64,000 bases of DNA from Antribacter gilvus (GCF_003946865.1 NZ_QXTH01000003.1:186001-250000); one strand, 5' to 3'; positions 1 through 9,271 are shown, counted from the stretch's first letter. Notes: generated by a model from the sequence alone, not told the origin. A program made the numbers and translations.

Positions 1-310
1 CCTCGTCGGCACGGTCCTCATCGGCTTCTTCGCCACCGACCAGTACAACACCTGGTGGGCGGACGGCGGCATGGAGGGCCTCTTCTACGGTGGCGGCTTC
101 ACCCAGCTCATCACCCAGGTCGTGGTCGCGGTCGTCGCCGTCGCCTTCTCGTTCATCGTCACCTACCTGATCGCCCTGCTGCTCAAGGCGACCATGGGCT
201 GGCGCGTCACGGAGGAGCAGGAGGTCGGCGGCATCGACCTGGCCGTCCACGGCGAGTCCGCGTACGAGGGCCTCGGGTCCACCGGTTCCACCATCACCGA
301 GGTGCGCTGA
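1..310 (+). CDS. amt: Ammonium transporter, C-terminal end (partial)
   Basis: The gene enters from before the window, and about its last 102 codons are visible. The visible part contains two hydrophobic stretches, the second being a last transmembrane helix (VAVAFSFIVTYLIALLLKA). It is followed by the short cytoplasmic tail typical of Amt/AmtB, with GWRV, EEQE, GIDLAVHGE and a Tyr in AYEGLGS. The family forms trimeric ammonium channels in the cell membrane. The next gene, 37 bp downstream, encodes a PII protein, the usual partner that plugs Amt. The arrangement amt-glnK-glnD is common in actinobacteria. Only the C-terminus is seen, so no statement on the pore residues is possible. Confidence 0.9.
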   Translation, partial: LVGTVLIGFFATDQYNTWWADGGMEGLFYGGGFTQLITQVVVAVVAVAFSFIVTYLIALLLKATMGWRVTEEQEVGGIDLAVHGESAYEGLGSTGSTITEVR

Positions 311-335
311 CCCTCGTGGTGGCGCCCGACTGTAA

Positions 336-686
<351 letters not shown>

Positions 687-695
687 CCAGAGGGC

Positions 696-2486
696 ATGAC
701 CGACCACCCGCTGCCTGACGGCGCGGGGGACGGCTCGAAGGCCCCGCACCCCACCCCTGGGGTGCGGGGCCTTCGTGACGACCTCCTCGCGACCGCGGCA
801 GGACTCACCGGCCCCGGGCGCTCCGGCGTGGCCCGCCGCTCGACGCTGGCGTCGCTGGCGATCGAGCGCCTCGGCGTGCTGTACGCCGAGGCCACCGACG
901 GCGTCGACCCGCAGGGCATCGCGCTGGCCGCCGTCGGCAGCCTCGGCCGGGGCGAGCTCGGGCCGCTGAGCGACCTCGACCTCGTCCTGGTGCACGACGG
1001 CCGCACCCACCGTCCCGAGGAGCTCCAGGCGGTCGCCGAGCGGCTCTGGTACCCGATCTGGGACGCGGGCCTGGACCTCGACCACGCAGTGCGCTCCCTG
1101 AGCCAGGCGCGCCAGGTCGCCACGAAGGACCTCCCGGCGGCGATCGGCTGGCTGGCGGTCCGGCCGGTGGCGGGGGACGCCGTCGTCGTGCACCGTGCCG
1201 CCTCGGCGGTGCTCACGGACTGGCGGGCCGCGGCGCGCCGTCGGCTGCCGGAGCTGCTGTCGTCGACCCGGGAGCGGGCCGCCCGCTCGGGCGAGCTCGC
1301 CTACCTGATCGAGCCCGACCTCAAGGAGGCCCGCGGGGGCATCCGCGACGCCGTGGTGCTCTCCGCGCTGGCGGCGACCTGGCTCACGGACCGCCCGCAC
1401 GGGCGCGTCGACCAGGCCTACAGCCACCTGCTCGACGTCCGTGACACCCTCCACGTGGTGACCCGCCGTCGCTCCACCCGGCTGCTGCTCGCCGACCTCG
1501 ACGAGGTGGCGGTGCAGTGCGGCCACGACGACCCGGACGAGCTCCTCGCGGCGCTCGCCGAGTCCGGCCGCGAGATCTCGTACGCGCTGGACATGACGGT
1601 GCGCCGCGCCCGGCAGGCCCTCCAGCGTCCGCTGACGTCCGGGCGGCCGCTCCTCGTGCGGGGTCGCCGCACGCCGCCACGGCTGCGGTCGGTGGGGGAG
1701 GGCCTCGTGGAGCACGACGGCGAGCTGGTGCTCGGCGTGGGCGCCCGGCCCGCCGACGACCCGCTGCTCTCCCTCCGCGCCGCCGCGACGGCCGCCCGCA
1801 CCGGCCTGGCGCTCTCGCCCGTGACGATCCACAGCCTGGCGGAGTGCCCGCCGCTGCCCGAGCCGTGGCCGCCCGCGGCCCGCGCGCACCTGCTCGCCCT
1901 CCTCGGCTCGGGGGCCGCGCAGGTGCCGGTCTGGGAGGCGCTCGATCTCGCGGGCGTCGTCACGACCTGGATCCCGGAGTGGGCGGGGGTGCGCAACCGG
2001 CCGCAGCGCGCGGCGATCCACCGCCACACCGTGGACCGGCACCTCGTGGAGACGGCGTCGCGCGCGTCGCGCCTGCGCCGGGTGGCCGCACGGGAGAGCC
2101 CCGTAGGGGCCGACCTGCTCCTGCTCGCCTCGATCCTGCACGACATCGGCAAGGTCCGCGGGGCCGCCGACCACTCCGCCGAGGGCGCGCGCATCGCCCC
2201 GGTGGTGCTGCGGCGCATGGGCTTCGACCGCTCGGTGGTCGACGACGTCACGCGCCTGGTGCGCCACCACCTCACCCTCGCGGCGCTCGCGGTGGGGAAG
2301 GACCCCGCGGACCCTGCCACGCTCGCGACCCTGCTGGACGCGGTGGACCGGCGGCGGGACCTGCTCGAGGTGCTGCGGGTCCTGACCGAGGCGGACTCGA
2401 GCTCGCTGGGGCCCACGGGCTGGACCGCGTGGCGGGCACGGCTCGTGGACGACCTCACAGAGCGGGCGCGGGCAGCCCTCTCGTAG
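696..2486 (+). CDS. glnD: [Protein-PII] nucleotidyltransferase GlnD, ACT domains absent
   Basis: 596 residues. The nucleotidyltransferase motif is [18 protein letters not shown] near residues 81-98 with the paired Asp (D93, D95). An HD hydrolase domain follows, with HRHTVDRH and LHDIGK (H482-D483). Enterobacterial GlnD is nearly 900 residues because two ACT domains sense glutamine; here the protein stops just after the HD domain and the next gene starts 19 bp later, so those domains are missing rather than frameshifted. The enzyme modifies and demodifies PII. The start is uncertain: ATG 696 places a perfect 17-bp hairpin (737-774) inside the coding region, and in-frame GTG codons at 762 and 828 are alternatives. 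The conserved homology begins around LRDDLLA (residue 26). Confidence 0.88.
   Translation: MTDHPLPDGAGDGSKAPHPTPGVRGLRDDLLATAAGLTGPGRSGVARRSTLASLAIERLGVLYAEATDGVDPQGIALAAVGSLGRGELGPLSDLDLVLVHDGRTHRPEELQAVAERLWYPIWDAGLDLDHAVRSLSQARQVATKDLPAAIGWLAVRPVAGDAVVVHRAASAVLTDWRAAARRRLPELLSSTRERAARSGELAYLIEPDLKEARGGIRDAVVLSALAATWLTDRPHGRVDQAYSHLLDVRDTLHVVTRRRSTRLLLADLDEVAVQCGHDDPDELLAALAESGREISYALDMTVRRARQALQRPLTSGRPLLVRGRRTPPRLRSVGEGLVEHDGELVLGVGARPADDPLLSLRAAATAARTGLALSPVTIHSLAECPPLPEPWPPAARAHLLALLGSGAAQVPVWEALDLAGVVTTWIPEWAGVRNRPQRAAIHRHTVDRHLVETASRASRLRRVAARESPVGADLLLLASILHDIGKVRGAADHSAEGARIAPVVLRRMGFDRSVVDDVTRLVRHHLTLAALAVGKDPADPATLATLLDAVDRRRDLLEVLRVLTEADSSSLGPTGWTAWRARLVDDLTERARAALS
737..774 (+). 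terminator. Perfect 17-bp hairpin at the 5' end of glnD
   Basis: Arms 737-753 and 758-774 are exact reverse complements around the loop CCCC. The position, 50 bp after the glnK stop, fits a terminator for amt-glnK. It lies inside the glnD frame if glnD starts at 696. No U-tract follows, as is usual in high-GC actinobacteria. Confidence 0.7.
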
Positions 2487-2493
2487 CCTCGAC

Positions 2494-2508
2494 TACGCTT
2501 GACCCGTG
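2494..2508 (+). promoter_or_regulatory. Leaderless-type -10 element before ffh
   Basis: TACGCT at 2494-2499 is followed by 6 nt and then the GTG start of ffh at 2506. No Shine-Dalgarno is present. This spacing is the signature of a leaderless transcript starting at the start codon. It would free ffh from glnD transcription. Confidence 0.5.
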
Positions 2509-4140
2509 TTCAACTCCCTGTCGGACCGGCTCACCTCGACGTTCAAGAACCTGCGCAGCAGGGGGCGGCTCTCCGAGGCGGACATCGATGCCACCGTGCG
2601 CGAGATCCGCCGCGCGCTGCTCGACGCCGACGTGGCGGTCTCCGTGGTCCGCGAGTTCACCGCCGCGGTGCGCGAGCGCGCGCTGTCGGCGGAGGTCTCG
2701 GCTGCCCTGAACCCTGCCCAGCAGGTCGTCAAGATCGTCAACGACGAGCTGGTCGAGATCCTGGGCGGCCAGACGCGCCCGCTCACGCTGGCCAAGGTGC
2801 CGCCCACGGTCATCATGCTCGCGGGCCTCCAGGGCGCCGGAAAGACCACGCTCGCCGGCAAGCTCGCGCTCGCCCTGCGCGAGCAGGGGCACACGCCGCT
2901 CCTCGTCGCCGCCGACCTGCAGCGACCCAACGCCGTCAACCAGCTGTCGGTCGTGGCCGACCGCGCCGGTGTGCCGGTGTTCGCGCCGCACCCCGGCAAC
3001 ACGAGCGAGGCTGACGACCCCGCGGCCGACGCCGTCCTGGTCGGCGACCCGGTCGCCGTGGCCCGCGACGGCGTGGCCGCCGCGAAGGCCCGCCAGCACG
3101 ACGTCGTGATCGTCGACACCGCCGGCCGCCTCGGTATCGACGAGGTCCTCATGCGCCAGGCGGGCGACATCCGCGCGGCGATCCAGCCGGACGAGGTCCT
3201 CTTCGTCATCGACGCGATGATCGGCCAGGACGCCGTGAACACGGCCAAGGCGTTCGCCGACGGCGTCGACTTCACCGGCGTGGTGCTCTCCAAGCTCGAC
3301 GGTGACGCCCGCGGTGGCGCGGCGCTGTCGGTCGCGAAGGTGACCGGGCGTCCCATCATGTTCGCGTCCACCGGCGAGAAGCTGACGGACTTCGAGGTCT
3401 TCCATCCCGACCGCATGGCCTCCCGCATCCTCGACATGGGTGACGTGCTCACCTTGATCGAGCAGGCGGAGCGCGCGTTCGACTCCGACGAGGCCGCGAA
3501 GATGGCCGAGAAGGTGGCCTCCGGCCAGGACTTCACGCTGGCCGACTTCCTCGTGCAGATGCAGCAGCTCAAGAACATGGGCTCGATGAAGAAGATGCTC
3601 GGCATGCTGCCGGGCATGGGTCAGATGCGCGAGGCGATCGACCAGTTCGACGAGCGCGAGGTCGACCGCATCGAGGCCGTCATCAGGTCCATGACGCCGG
3701 CCGAGCGCGACAACCCGAAGATCATCAACGGCTCCCGCCGTGCGCGCATCGCCAAGGGTTCCGGCACCACGACCACCGCGGTGAACCAGCTCCTCGAGCG
3801 GTTCGACAACGCGCAGAAGATGATGCGTCAGATGTCGCGCGGCGGCGGCCCAGGCGGCATGCCCGCCATGCCCGGCATGCCGGGGATGGGCGTGGGCAAG
3901 AAGTCCCGCGGCAAGCAGGCGCCCGTCAAGAAGGTCAAGGGCAAGTCGGGCAACCCGGCCAAGCGCGCGGCGCAGGAGCGCGAGGCGCTCCAGAAGGCGC
4001 TGGGCGGCCCGGCGGACGGTCCGACGTCGGCCCCCGGCTCGGCTTTCGGCGGCCTCGGCGCTGCCGCGAAGCCCGACGAGGCGCCCGACCTGAGCACCCT
4101 CGAGCTGCCCCCGGGCCTCGAGAAGTTCCTGGGCCGGTAA
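2506..4140 (+). CDS. ffh: Signal recognition particle protein Ffh (SRP54)
   Basis: 544 residues with the full SRP54 layout. An N-terminal helical bundle begins FNSLSDRLTSTFKNL. The GTPase has G1 GLQGAGKTT (G107-T115), DTAGR at about 204 and SKLDGDARGG. The Met-rich M domain (MQQLKNMGSMKKMLGMLPGMG) carries the RNA-binding GSRRARIAKGSG. The tail is longer than in E. coli and rich in Gly, Met, Lys and Ala. It binds 4.5S RNA and signal sequences on ribosomes and delivers them to FtsY at the membrane. The GTG start follows a -10-like hexamer with no Shine-Dalgarno. No SRP RNA gene was recognised next to it. Confidence 0.97.
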   Translation: MFNSLSDRLTSTFKNLRSRGRLSEADIDATVREIRRALLDADVAVSVVREFTAAVRERALSAEVSAALNPAQQVVKIVNDELVEILGGQTRPLTLAKVPPTVIMLAGLQGAGKTTLAGKLALALREQGHTPLLVAADLQRPNAVNQLSVVADRAGVPVFAPHPGNTSEADDPAADAVLVGDPVAVARDGVAAAKARQHDVVIVDTAGRLGIDEVLMRQAGDIRAAIQPDEVLFVIDAMIGQDAVNTAKAFADGVDFTGVVLSKLDGDARGGAALSVAKVTGRPIMFASTGEKLTDFEVFHPDRMASRILDMGDVLTLIEQAERAFDSDEAAKMAEKVASGQDFTLADFLVQMQQLKNMGSMKKMLGMLPGMGQMREAIDQFDEREVDRIEAVIRSMTPAERDNPKIINGSRRARIAKGSGTTTTAVNQLLERFDNAQKMMRQMSRGGGPGGMPAMPGMPGMGVGKKSRGKQAPVKKVKGKSGNPAKRAAQEREALQKALGGPADGPTSAPGSAFGGLGAAAKPDEAPDLSTLELPPGLEKFLGR

Positions 4141-4162
4141 GGTCCGATCGCCGGCAGCAGGT

Positions 4163-4186
4163 ATCTTCCTGGGCATCCGGGAAGAT
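4163..4186 (+). promoter_or_regulatory. Hairpin directly upstream of the 4199 ribosome binding site
   Basis: ATCTTCCTGG (4163-4172) pairs with CCGGGAAGAT (4177-4186), one G-T pair, loop GCAT. It abuts the Shine-Dalgarno GAAGGAGAG (4187-4195). It may be a weak ffh terminator or influence initiation of the next gene. Confidence 0.4.
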
Positions 4187-4198
4187 GAAGGAGAGGCA

Positions 4199-5311
4199 TT
4201 GTCCGCGCTCGAAGGTCCGTCCGTGCATGTCCGCGGCCACATCCTGCTGGGCGACGACCGTGAGGTGGGTGAGCTCTGGGTCCGCGAGGGCAGGGTGAGC
4301 CTCACCCGGCCGTCTGCCCAGGGCACCTACATGCGCGTGCTCGACGGCTGGGTGCTCCCCGGCCTCGTGGACGTCCACTGCCACATCGGGCTCGACGCCG
4401 ACGGCGCCGTCGGGCCCGAGGTCGCCCAGAAGCAGGCCGAGGCCGACCGGGACTCCGGCGTGCTCCTCGTGCGCGACGCGGGCTCGCCCGCAGACACCGG
4501 CTGGGTCCAGCAGCGCGGCGACCTGCCGCACCTCTTGCGCGCCGGGGCGCACCTGGCCCTGCCCAAGCGCTACCTGCGGAACTACGGCCTCGAGCTGGAG
4601 GACCCGTCGCAGCTTCCCGCCGCCGTGCGGGAGCAGGCTCGCCGGGGCGACGGCTGGGTCAAGCTCGTGGGCGACTGGATCGACCGGTCCCTCGGGGCGG
4701 ACGGCGACCTGCGGCCGCTGTGGCCGGACGACGTGCTGGCCGAGGCGGTGGCGGTGGCGCACGCCGAGGCCGCCCGGGTCACGGTGCACGCGTTCGCGGA
4801 GGAGACGATCCCCGGGCTGCTCGCCGCCGGGGTGGACTGCATCGAGCACGGCACCGGCATGACCGCGGAGCACATGGCCCAGGCCGCCGCCGCGGGCGTG
4901 CCCGTGACGCCCACCCTGCTCCAGGTGGACCAGTTCGAGGCGATCGCCGCGCAGGCCGAGGGCAAGTACCCCCGGTACGCGGCGCGGATGCGGCGCATGC
5001 ACGCCCGCCGCCACGAGCACGTCCGGAACCTGTTCGACGCCGGCGTCCCGCTCCTCGTGGGCACGGACGCCGGCGGCACCATCGCGCACGGCCGCGTCGC
5101 CGACGAGTGCGCCGAGCTGGTCGCAGCCGGGATCCCGGCCGCGGACGTGGTCGCGATGGCGTCGTGGCGGGCGCGGGACTACCTCGGGTTCGGGGGAGTG
5201 GTCGAGGGGTCGTCGGCCGACTTCGTGGTGTACCCGGCGGACCCGCGCGAGGACATCGGCGTCCTGCGGCACCCGAGCGCCGTGGTGCTCCGCGGCGAGG
5301 TCTACGACTAG
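4199..5311 (+). CDS. Amidohydrolase-family metal-dependent hydrolase
   Basis: 370 residues starting at TTG 4199, chosen because GAAGGAGAG sits 4 nt upstream and the frame opens with a beta-strand sandwich typical of the superfamily. The metal motif is GLVDVHCHIGLD, followed by KLVGDW, VHAFAE, CIEHGTGM and LLVGTDAGG with the catalytic Asp. The layout resembles imidazolonepropionase-like and prolidase-like amidohydrolases found next to ffh in actinobacteria. Substrate is unknown; a cyclic amide or a peptide-derived compound is only a guess from the family. The end (SSADFVVYPADPREDI) is the small C-terminal beta domain. No signal peptide, so it is cytoplasmic. Confidence 0.85.
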   Translation: MSALEGPSVHVRGHILLGDDREVGELWVREGRVSLTRPSAQGTYMRVLDGWVLPGLVDVHCHIGLDADGAVGPEVAQKQAEADRDSGVLLVRDAGSPADTGWVQQRGDLPHLLRAGAHLALPKRYLRNYGLELEDPSQLPAAVREQARRGDGWVKLVGDWIDRSLGADGDLRPLWPDDVLAEAVAVAHAEAARVTVHAFAEETIPGLLAAGVDCIEHGTGMTAEHMAQAAAAGVPVTPTLLQVDQFEAIAAQAEGKYPRYAARMRRMHARRHEHVRNLFDAGVPLLVGTDAGGTIAHGRVADECAELVAAGIPAADVVAMASWRARDYLGFGGVVEGSSADFVVYPADPREDIGVLRHPSAVVLRGEVYD

Positions 5312-5426
5312 TCGCTCCGGAGCCGCCGGGCTCAGCCGCTGCGGGCGCTCGTTCCTCGCGTCCTCGCGTCTTCGCACCGTTCCGGCGGCCCGGGACCGGT
5401 TGCCTCCCGGTGTGAGGTATCACTGG

Positions 5427-5456
5427 TTGGTGGGGCGTCGGGGCGTCTGGCACAAT
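5427..5456 (+). promoter_or_regulatory. Candidate housekeeping promoter for rpsP
   Basis: TTGGTG (5427-5432) and CACAAT (5451-5456) are separated by 18 bp. They lie about 130 bp before the rpsP start, in the 272-bp gap after the amidohydrolase gene. The rest of that gap is GC-rich, with no further gene seen. Confidence 0.5.
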
Positions 5457-5583
5457 AGCCGGGTACTCGGCGTGCCCAGGCCCCTCTCTCCTGCGTTCGC
5501 CGTGTCCTGACCCCATCCACCTGCCCAACCCCACGGGCCTGGTGTGCGGGTCGCCAAACCAAGAACCAGGAGAGACCACCCAA

Positions 5584-6003
5584 GTGGCCACCAAGATTCG
5601 TCTCAAGCGCCTCGGCAAGATCCGCGCGCCGTACTACCGCATCGTCGTCGCCGACTCGCGCACCAAGCGCGACGGCCGCGTGATCGAGGAGATCGGCAAG
5701 TACCACCCCACTGAGGAGCCCTCGTTCATCGAGATCACCTCGGAGCGCGCCCAGTACTGGCTCGGTGTCGGCGCGCAGCCCACCGAGCAGGTGCTGAACC
5801 TCCTCAAGATCACCGGTGACTGGCAGAAGTTCAAGGGCCTGCCGGGCGCCGAGGGCACCCTGCGCGTCAAGGGCGAGAAGGTCGACACGGCGTCCGCCGT
5901 CGAGGCCGTCGCGCTCGAGGCCGAGAAGGTCAAGGCCAGGGCTGCCGAGAAGGCTGCTGCTGCTCCCGCCGAGCAGCCGGCCGCCGAGGGCGACGAGGCC
6001 TGA
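5584..6003 (+). CDS. rpsP: 30S ribosomal protein S16
   Basis: 139 residues beginning [20 protein letters not shown] at GTG 5584, with AGGAGAG about 10 nt upstream. An upstream in-frame start would add residues unlike S16. The core ends near residue 80. The remaining tail is Ala/Glu/Lys-rich ([19 protein letters not shown]), a common actinobacterial extension. S16 is an early-assembly protein of the small subunit that binds 16S rRNA. It heads the rpsP-khpA-rimM-trmD-rplS group and overlaps khpA by one base (TGATG). Confidence 0.97.
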   Translation: MATKIRLKRLGKIRAPYYRIVVADSRTKRDGRVIEEIGKYHPTEEPSFIEITSERAQYWLGVGAQPTEQVLNLLKITGDWQKFKGLPGAEGTLRVKGEKVDTASAVEAVALEAEKVKARAAEKAAAAPAEQPAAEGDEA

Positions 6004-6242
6004 TGCTCGCGGACGCCCTCGAGCACCTGGTGCGCGGCATCGTCGACCACCCGGACGACGTCCGGGTGGCCGGCAAGACGCTGCGCAGGGGAGACCTGCT
6101 CGAGGTCCGCGTGCACCCCGAGGACCTGGGCCGAGTCATCGGCCGAGGTGGTCGGACGGCACGTGCTCTGCGCACCGTCGTCGGTGCGCTGGCGACGGAC
6201 GGCCCCGTGCGGATCGACGTCGTGGACGTCGACCGGCGCTGA
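6003..6242 (+). CDS. khpA: KH-domain RNA-binding protein KhpA
   Basis: 79 residues. The KH signature is VIGRGGRTARALRTVVGA (the GxxG loop is GRGG), preceded by HPEDLGR. The length and the place between rpsP and rimM are those of KhpA (YlqC/UPF0109), a small RNA chaperone linked to cell division and translation in Gram-positive bacteria. Its ATG overlaps the rpsP stop, so translation is probably coupled. It is followed by a perfect 14-bp hairpin. Confidence 0.93.
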   Translation: MLADALEHLVRGIVDHPDDVRVAGKTLRRGDLLEVRVHPEDLGRVIGRGGRTARALRTVVGALATDGPVRIDVVDVDRR

Positions 6243-6264
6243 GCCGAGGCGACACACACTGAGG

Positions 6265-6295
6265 CGAGGCCCGGTCCGCGACGGACCGGGCCTCG
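6265..6295 (+). terminator. Hairpin between khpA and rimM
   Basis: Arms CGAGGCCCGGTCCG (6265-6278) and CGGACCGGGCCTCG (6282-6295) pair perfectly around a CGA loop. It lies 20 bp before the rimM start. It has no U-tract, so it could be a partial terminator or a processing or stability element. Confidence 0.6.
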
Positions 6296-6315
6296 CTCGC
6301 TCACCGAGGAGAGAC

Positions 6316-6900
6316 ATGCAGCTCACCGTGGCCCGCGTGGGCAAGCCGCACGGTCTCAAGGGCGAGATCGCCCTGGACCTGCGCACGGACGACCCCGAGA
6401 CCCGCCTGGCGGTGGGGGAGGTCCTGGCGACCGAACCTCCCGGTGCCGGGCCGCTCACGGTGACCCGCACACGCGTGCACCAGGGCCGCTGGCTCGTCAC
6501 GTTCGCCGAGGTCGTGGGCCGCGAGGCGGCCGAGGCCCTGCGCGGCGTGGAGCTCGTCATCGAGGCTGACGCCTCCGACGAGGAGGACGCCTGGTACCCG
6601 CACGAGCTCGCGGGGCTGCGCGCGGAGCTGACGGACGGGACGGTGGTGGGCACCGTCGTGGCGCTCGAGCACATGCCCGCGCACGACGCGCTGCTGATCA
6701 AGGAGACCGGCGGCGAGCGCACGCTCGTGCCCTTCGTCCGGGCGATGGTGCCCGTGGTCGACGTCGCCGGCGGCCGGGTCGTCCTCGACCCGCCCGGAGG
6801 CCTGCTGGCCCGGGACGCGGAGAACGCGATCATCGACCACCCGGAGCCCTCGCCCTCGCCGGGGCCTGCGCCCGCCGACGGCGAGCCGGACGAGGACTGA
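6316..6900 (+). CDS. rimM: 16S rRNA processing protein RimM
   Basis: 194 residues beginning [20 protein letters not shown], the canonical RimM N-terminus. The start at 6316 is preceded by GAGGAGAG. The C-terminal PRC-barrel is seen in [29 protein letters not shown] and [14 protein letters not shown]. The last 20 residues are a Pro/Ala/Asp-rich tail. RimM binds S19 and helps 30S head assembly. It sits directly before trmD, one base apart, as in most bacteria. Confidence 0.96.
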   Translation: MQLTVARVGKPHGLKGEIALDLRTDDPETRLAVGEVLATEPPGAGPLTVTRTRVHQGRWLVTFAEVVGREAAEALRGVELVIEADASDEEDAWYPHELAGLRAELTDGTVVGTVVALEHMPAHDALLIKETGGERTLVPFVRAMVPVVDVAGGRVVLDPPGGLLARDAENAIIDHPEPSPSPGPAPADGEPDED

Positions 6901-6901
6901 C

Positions 6902-7723
6902 GTGCGCGTCGACGTCGTCTCGATCTTTCCCGGCTACCTCGCGGCGCTCGACCTGTCCCTGGTGGGCAAGGCCCGCCAGTCGGGCCTGCTGGACCTGCGG
7001 GTGCACGACCTGCGTGACTGGACCACCGACCGGCACCGCACCGTCGACGACACCCCGTTCGGGGGCGGCGCGGGCATGGTCATGCGCCCGGACGTGTGGG
7101 GCACGGCGCTGGACAGCATCCTGTCCGCCGCGCCCGACGACGCCGCGGTCGCCCCGGGCGGTGAGCCGGCCCCGGGCGGCGCGCACCTGATCGTCCCGAC
7201 GCCGTCGGGCGAGGTGTTCACGCAGCGCCACGCCGAGGCCCTCGCCACGGAGGACCACCTGGTGGTGGCCTGCGGGCGGTACGAGGGGATCGACGCGCGC
7301 GTCGCCGAGCACTACCGTGCGGCAGGCGTGGCCGTGAGCGAGCTGTCGATCGGCGACTACGTGCTCAACGGCGGTGAGGTCGCGGCGCTCGTGATGATCG
7401 AGGCCGTGGCGCGGCTGATCCCCGGGATGGTGGGCAACCCCGCGTCGCTGGTCGAGGAGTCGCACGGTGCGGCCGGGCTGCTCGAGTACCCCGTCTACAC
7501 CAAGCCTCCGGCGTGGGCCGGGCTCGAGATCCCCGAGGTGCTGCTGTCGGGGCACCACGCCCGGATCGAGCGCTGGCGGCGCGACCGCGCCCTGGAGCGC
7601 ACGGCGGAGCGACGTCCCGACATGGTCGCGGCGCTCGACGTCACGGCGCTCGACAAGCACGACCTGGCGCAGCTCCGCGAGCTGGGCTGGGTGGTCGAGG
7701 ACGGGCGGCTGGTGCGTCGCTGA
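6902..7723 (+). CDS. trmD: tRNA (guanine37-N1)-methyltransferase TrmD
   Basis: 273 residues starting at GTG 6902 ([16 protein letters not shown]). Family signatures are [23 protein letters not shown] and the trefoil-knot SAM site [21 protein letters not shown]. The catalytic Asp region follows at EESHG. The enzyme methylates G37 of tRNAs reading CNN codons to prevent +1 frameshifting. It acts as a dimer. The length is slightly above the usual 240-250 because of a Pro/Gly/Ala insertion after [11 protein letters not shown] (about residues 80-97). Confidence 0.97.
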   Translation: MRVDVVSIFPGYLAALDLSLVGKARQSGLLDLRVHDLRDWTTDRHRTVDDTPFGGGAGMVMRPDVWGTALDSILSAAPDDAAVAPGGEPAPGGAHLIVPTPSGEVFTQRHAEALATEDHLVVACGRYEGIDARVAEHYRAAGVAVSELSIGDYVLNGGEVAALVMIEAVARLIPGMVGNPASLVEESHGAAGLLEYPVYTKPPAWAGLEIPEVLLSGHHARIERWRRDRALERTAERRPDMVAALDVTALDKHDLAQLRELGWVVEDGRLVRR

Positions 7724-7795
7724 CGCCGCCACGCCGTGTCGGGGCGGGCGCCACGTCGTGCGTCACAACGACCGCGGGCAGGCGCGGCGCCCGCA

Positions 7796-7973
7796 CTGTG
7801 GCAGAATGGTGCGTCGGTGCGTCGCCGGTCAGGTCTCTGCCACAGGGGACGACCGGGCGGAGCCTGCAGGCCAGGACCGCCCCGACCGCGCACACGACGT
7901 ACCGCACTTCTTCTGACAGCACCGGTCCGCTCCCCGTGAGACGGCCCACGAGATCGTGCCTGACCTGTGGCAG
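7796..7973 (+). promoter_or_regulatory. rplS leader with three complementary 9-nt segments
   Basis: The 264-bp gap before rplS holds CTGTGGCAG at 7796-7804, its reverse complement CTGCCACAG at 7837-7845, and CTGTGGCAG again at 7965-7973. The middle segment could pair with either outer one. The last copy lies just before the Shine-Dalgarno (GGAGAG, 7979-7984). The first copy overlaps a possible -10 (CAGAAT, 7802-7807), so only the second pairing may exist in the RNA. Confidence 0.4.
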
Positions 7974-7987
7974 GCCCGGAGAGAACA

Positions 7988-8341
7988 ATGCAGACGCTCG
8001 ACATGGTCAACGCAGCCTCGCTGCGCAGCGATATCCCGGACTTCCGCGCGGGCGACACCCTGAAGGTCAACGTCAAGGTCGTCGAGGGCAACCGCTCCCG
8101 CATCCAGGCGTTCCAGGGCGTCGTCATCCGTATCCACGGTGGTGGCATCGGCGAGACCTTCACGGTCCGCAAGGTCAGCTTCGGCGTCGGCGTGGAGCGC
8201 ACCTTCCCGATGCACGCCCCCACGATCGACTCTGTCGAGGTCATGACGCGCGGTGACGTCCGCCGCGCCAAGCTGTACTACCTGCGCGCGCTGCGCGGCA
8301 AGAAGGCGAAGATCAAGGAGAAGCGCGACACCGTGCGCTGA
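7988..8341 (+). CDS. rplS: 50S ribosomal protein L19
   Basis: 117 residues beginning [20 protein letters not shown] at ATG 7988. This start is preferred over GTG 7967 because GGAGAG lies 4 nt upstream and because L19 homologs begin here. The conserved core includes [25 protein letters not shown] and [16 protein letters not shown]19 is at the 30S-50S interface. A strong hairpin follows 25 bp after the stop. Confidence 0.97.
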   Translation: MQTLDMVNAASLRSDIPDFRAGDTLKVNVKVVEGNRSRIQAFQGVVIRIHGGGIGETFTVRKVSFGVGVERTFPMHAPTIDSVEVMTRGDVRRAKLYYLRALRGKKAKIKEKRDTVR

Positions 8342-8365
8342 CCCCGGTCGCACCCGGCTGTGCCC

Positions 8366-8401
8366 GACGCCCGGCCGCCCCTTCGGGGACGGCCGGGCGT
8401 C
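8366..8401 (+). terminator. Terminator hairpin after rplS
   Basis: GACGCCCGGCCG (8366-8377) pairs with CGGCCGGGCGTC (8390-8401). An inner CCCC/GGGG continues the stem after one bulged A, giving about 16 bp with loop TTC. It separates the ribosomal cluster from the signal peptidase genes. Confidence 0.75.
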
Positions 8402-8471
8402 GTCGTGCCCCGGCCTGACCCCGGGTGGGGGACATTCGTGGCGAACCGCACCGAGATGGAAGAGTGGGGGT

Positions 8472-9221
8472 GTGACGAGCTCTGACACCCGTGAACGGGA
8501 GACGCGTACCGGCCCCCTGGCGATGCTGCGTGAGGTGGCGATCATCGTGGTGAGCGCGCTGGTGCTGTCGTGGCTGATCAAGTCGTTCCTGGTGCAGGCG
8601 TTCTTCATCCCGAGCCCGTCGATGGCACAGACGCTGGTCGAGGGCGACAGGGTCATGGTGTCGAAGCTGACGCCGGGGCCGTTCGAGCTGCGGCACGGCG
8701 ACATCGTGGTGTTCGTCGACCCGGGCGGCTGGCTCGAGCCGCCCCTTCCTGTGGACCGCGGCGCGGTGGGTGATGCGGTGACGGACGGCCTCACGTTCGT
8801 CGGCCTGCTGCCCCAGGACTCGGGGGACCACCTGATCAAGCGGGTCGTCGGCCTGCCGGGCGACCAGGTCGTGTGCTGCGACGCCGACGGGCGGGTGAGC
8901 GTCAACGGCGTGCCGGTCGACGAGACGGCGTACATCGCCCCCGGCTCGCGGCCGAGCCAGGACCCGTTCGACGAGACCGTGCCCGACGGGATGCTGTGGG
9001 TGATGGGCGACAACCGCCAGGGCTCCAAGGACTCCCGGTACAACGGGCAGAGCCCGGGCGGTGCCTTCGTGCCGGTGGAGAACGTGGTCGGGGCCGCCTT
9101 CACGACGGTGTGGCCGTTCGACCGGGCCACCTGGCACACCAACCCCGAGGACGTGTTCGTGGACGTCCCGGCCGCAGGCGCCGCGGCCGCCGCGGCGCGT
9201 CGGGAGGACGCCGCGCCGTGA
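8472..9221 (+). CDS. lepB: Type I signal peptidase, first copy
   Basis: 249 residues from GTG 8472. One N-terminal transmembrane segment ([24 protein letters not shown] with flanks) leads into the catalytic Ser motif IPSPSMAQTL. The catalytic Lys lies in [12 protein letters not shown], and [14 protein letters not shown] forms box E. The enzyme cuts signal peptides from secreted proteins on the outer face of the membrane. The next gene is a close paralog. The two share the 5' leader (GATGGAAGAGTGGG type), so the duplication included the ribosome binding site. Small differences around the active Ser (SPSMAQ here, SASMEQ in copy 2) may alter substrate preference; that is inference. Confidence 0.95.
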   Translation: MTSSDTRERETRTGPLAMLREVAIIVVSALVLSWLIKSFLVQAFFIPSPSMAQTLVEGDRVMVSKLTPGPFELRHGDIVVFVDPGGWLEPPLPVDRGAVGDAVTDGLTFVGLLPQDSGDHLIKRVVGLPGDQVVCCDADGRVSVNGVPVDETAYIAPGSRPSQDPFDETVPDGMLWVMGDNRQGSKDSRYNGQSPGGAFVPVENVVGAAFTTVWPFDRATWHTNPEDVFVDVPAAGAAAAAARREDAAP

Positions 9222-9271
9222 CGTAGGGTCGTTTCGCTGCGTACCCACCGAGGTGGAAGAGTGGGTGCGTG

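Noticed and set aside
4141-4198. SRP 4.5S RNA next to ffh
   Set aside because: The gap is too short, and the GGAA/GRRA tetraloop helix is absent; only a small hairpin is present.
5312-5426. A small gene in the gap before rpsP
   Set aside because: No start with a ribosome binding site and no coding bias; it is probably leader or intergenic sequence.
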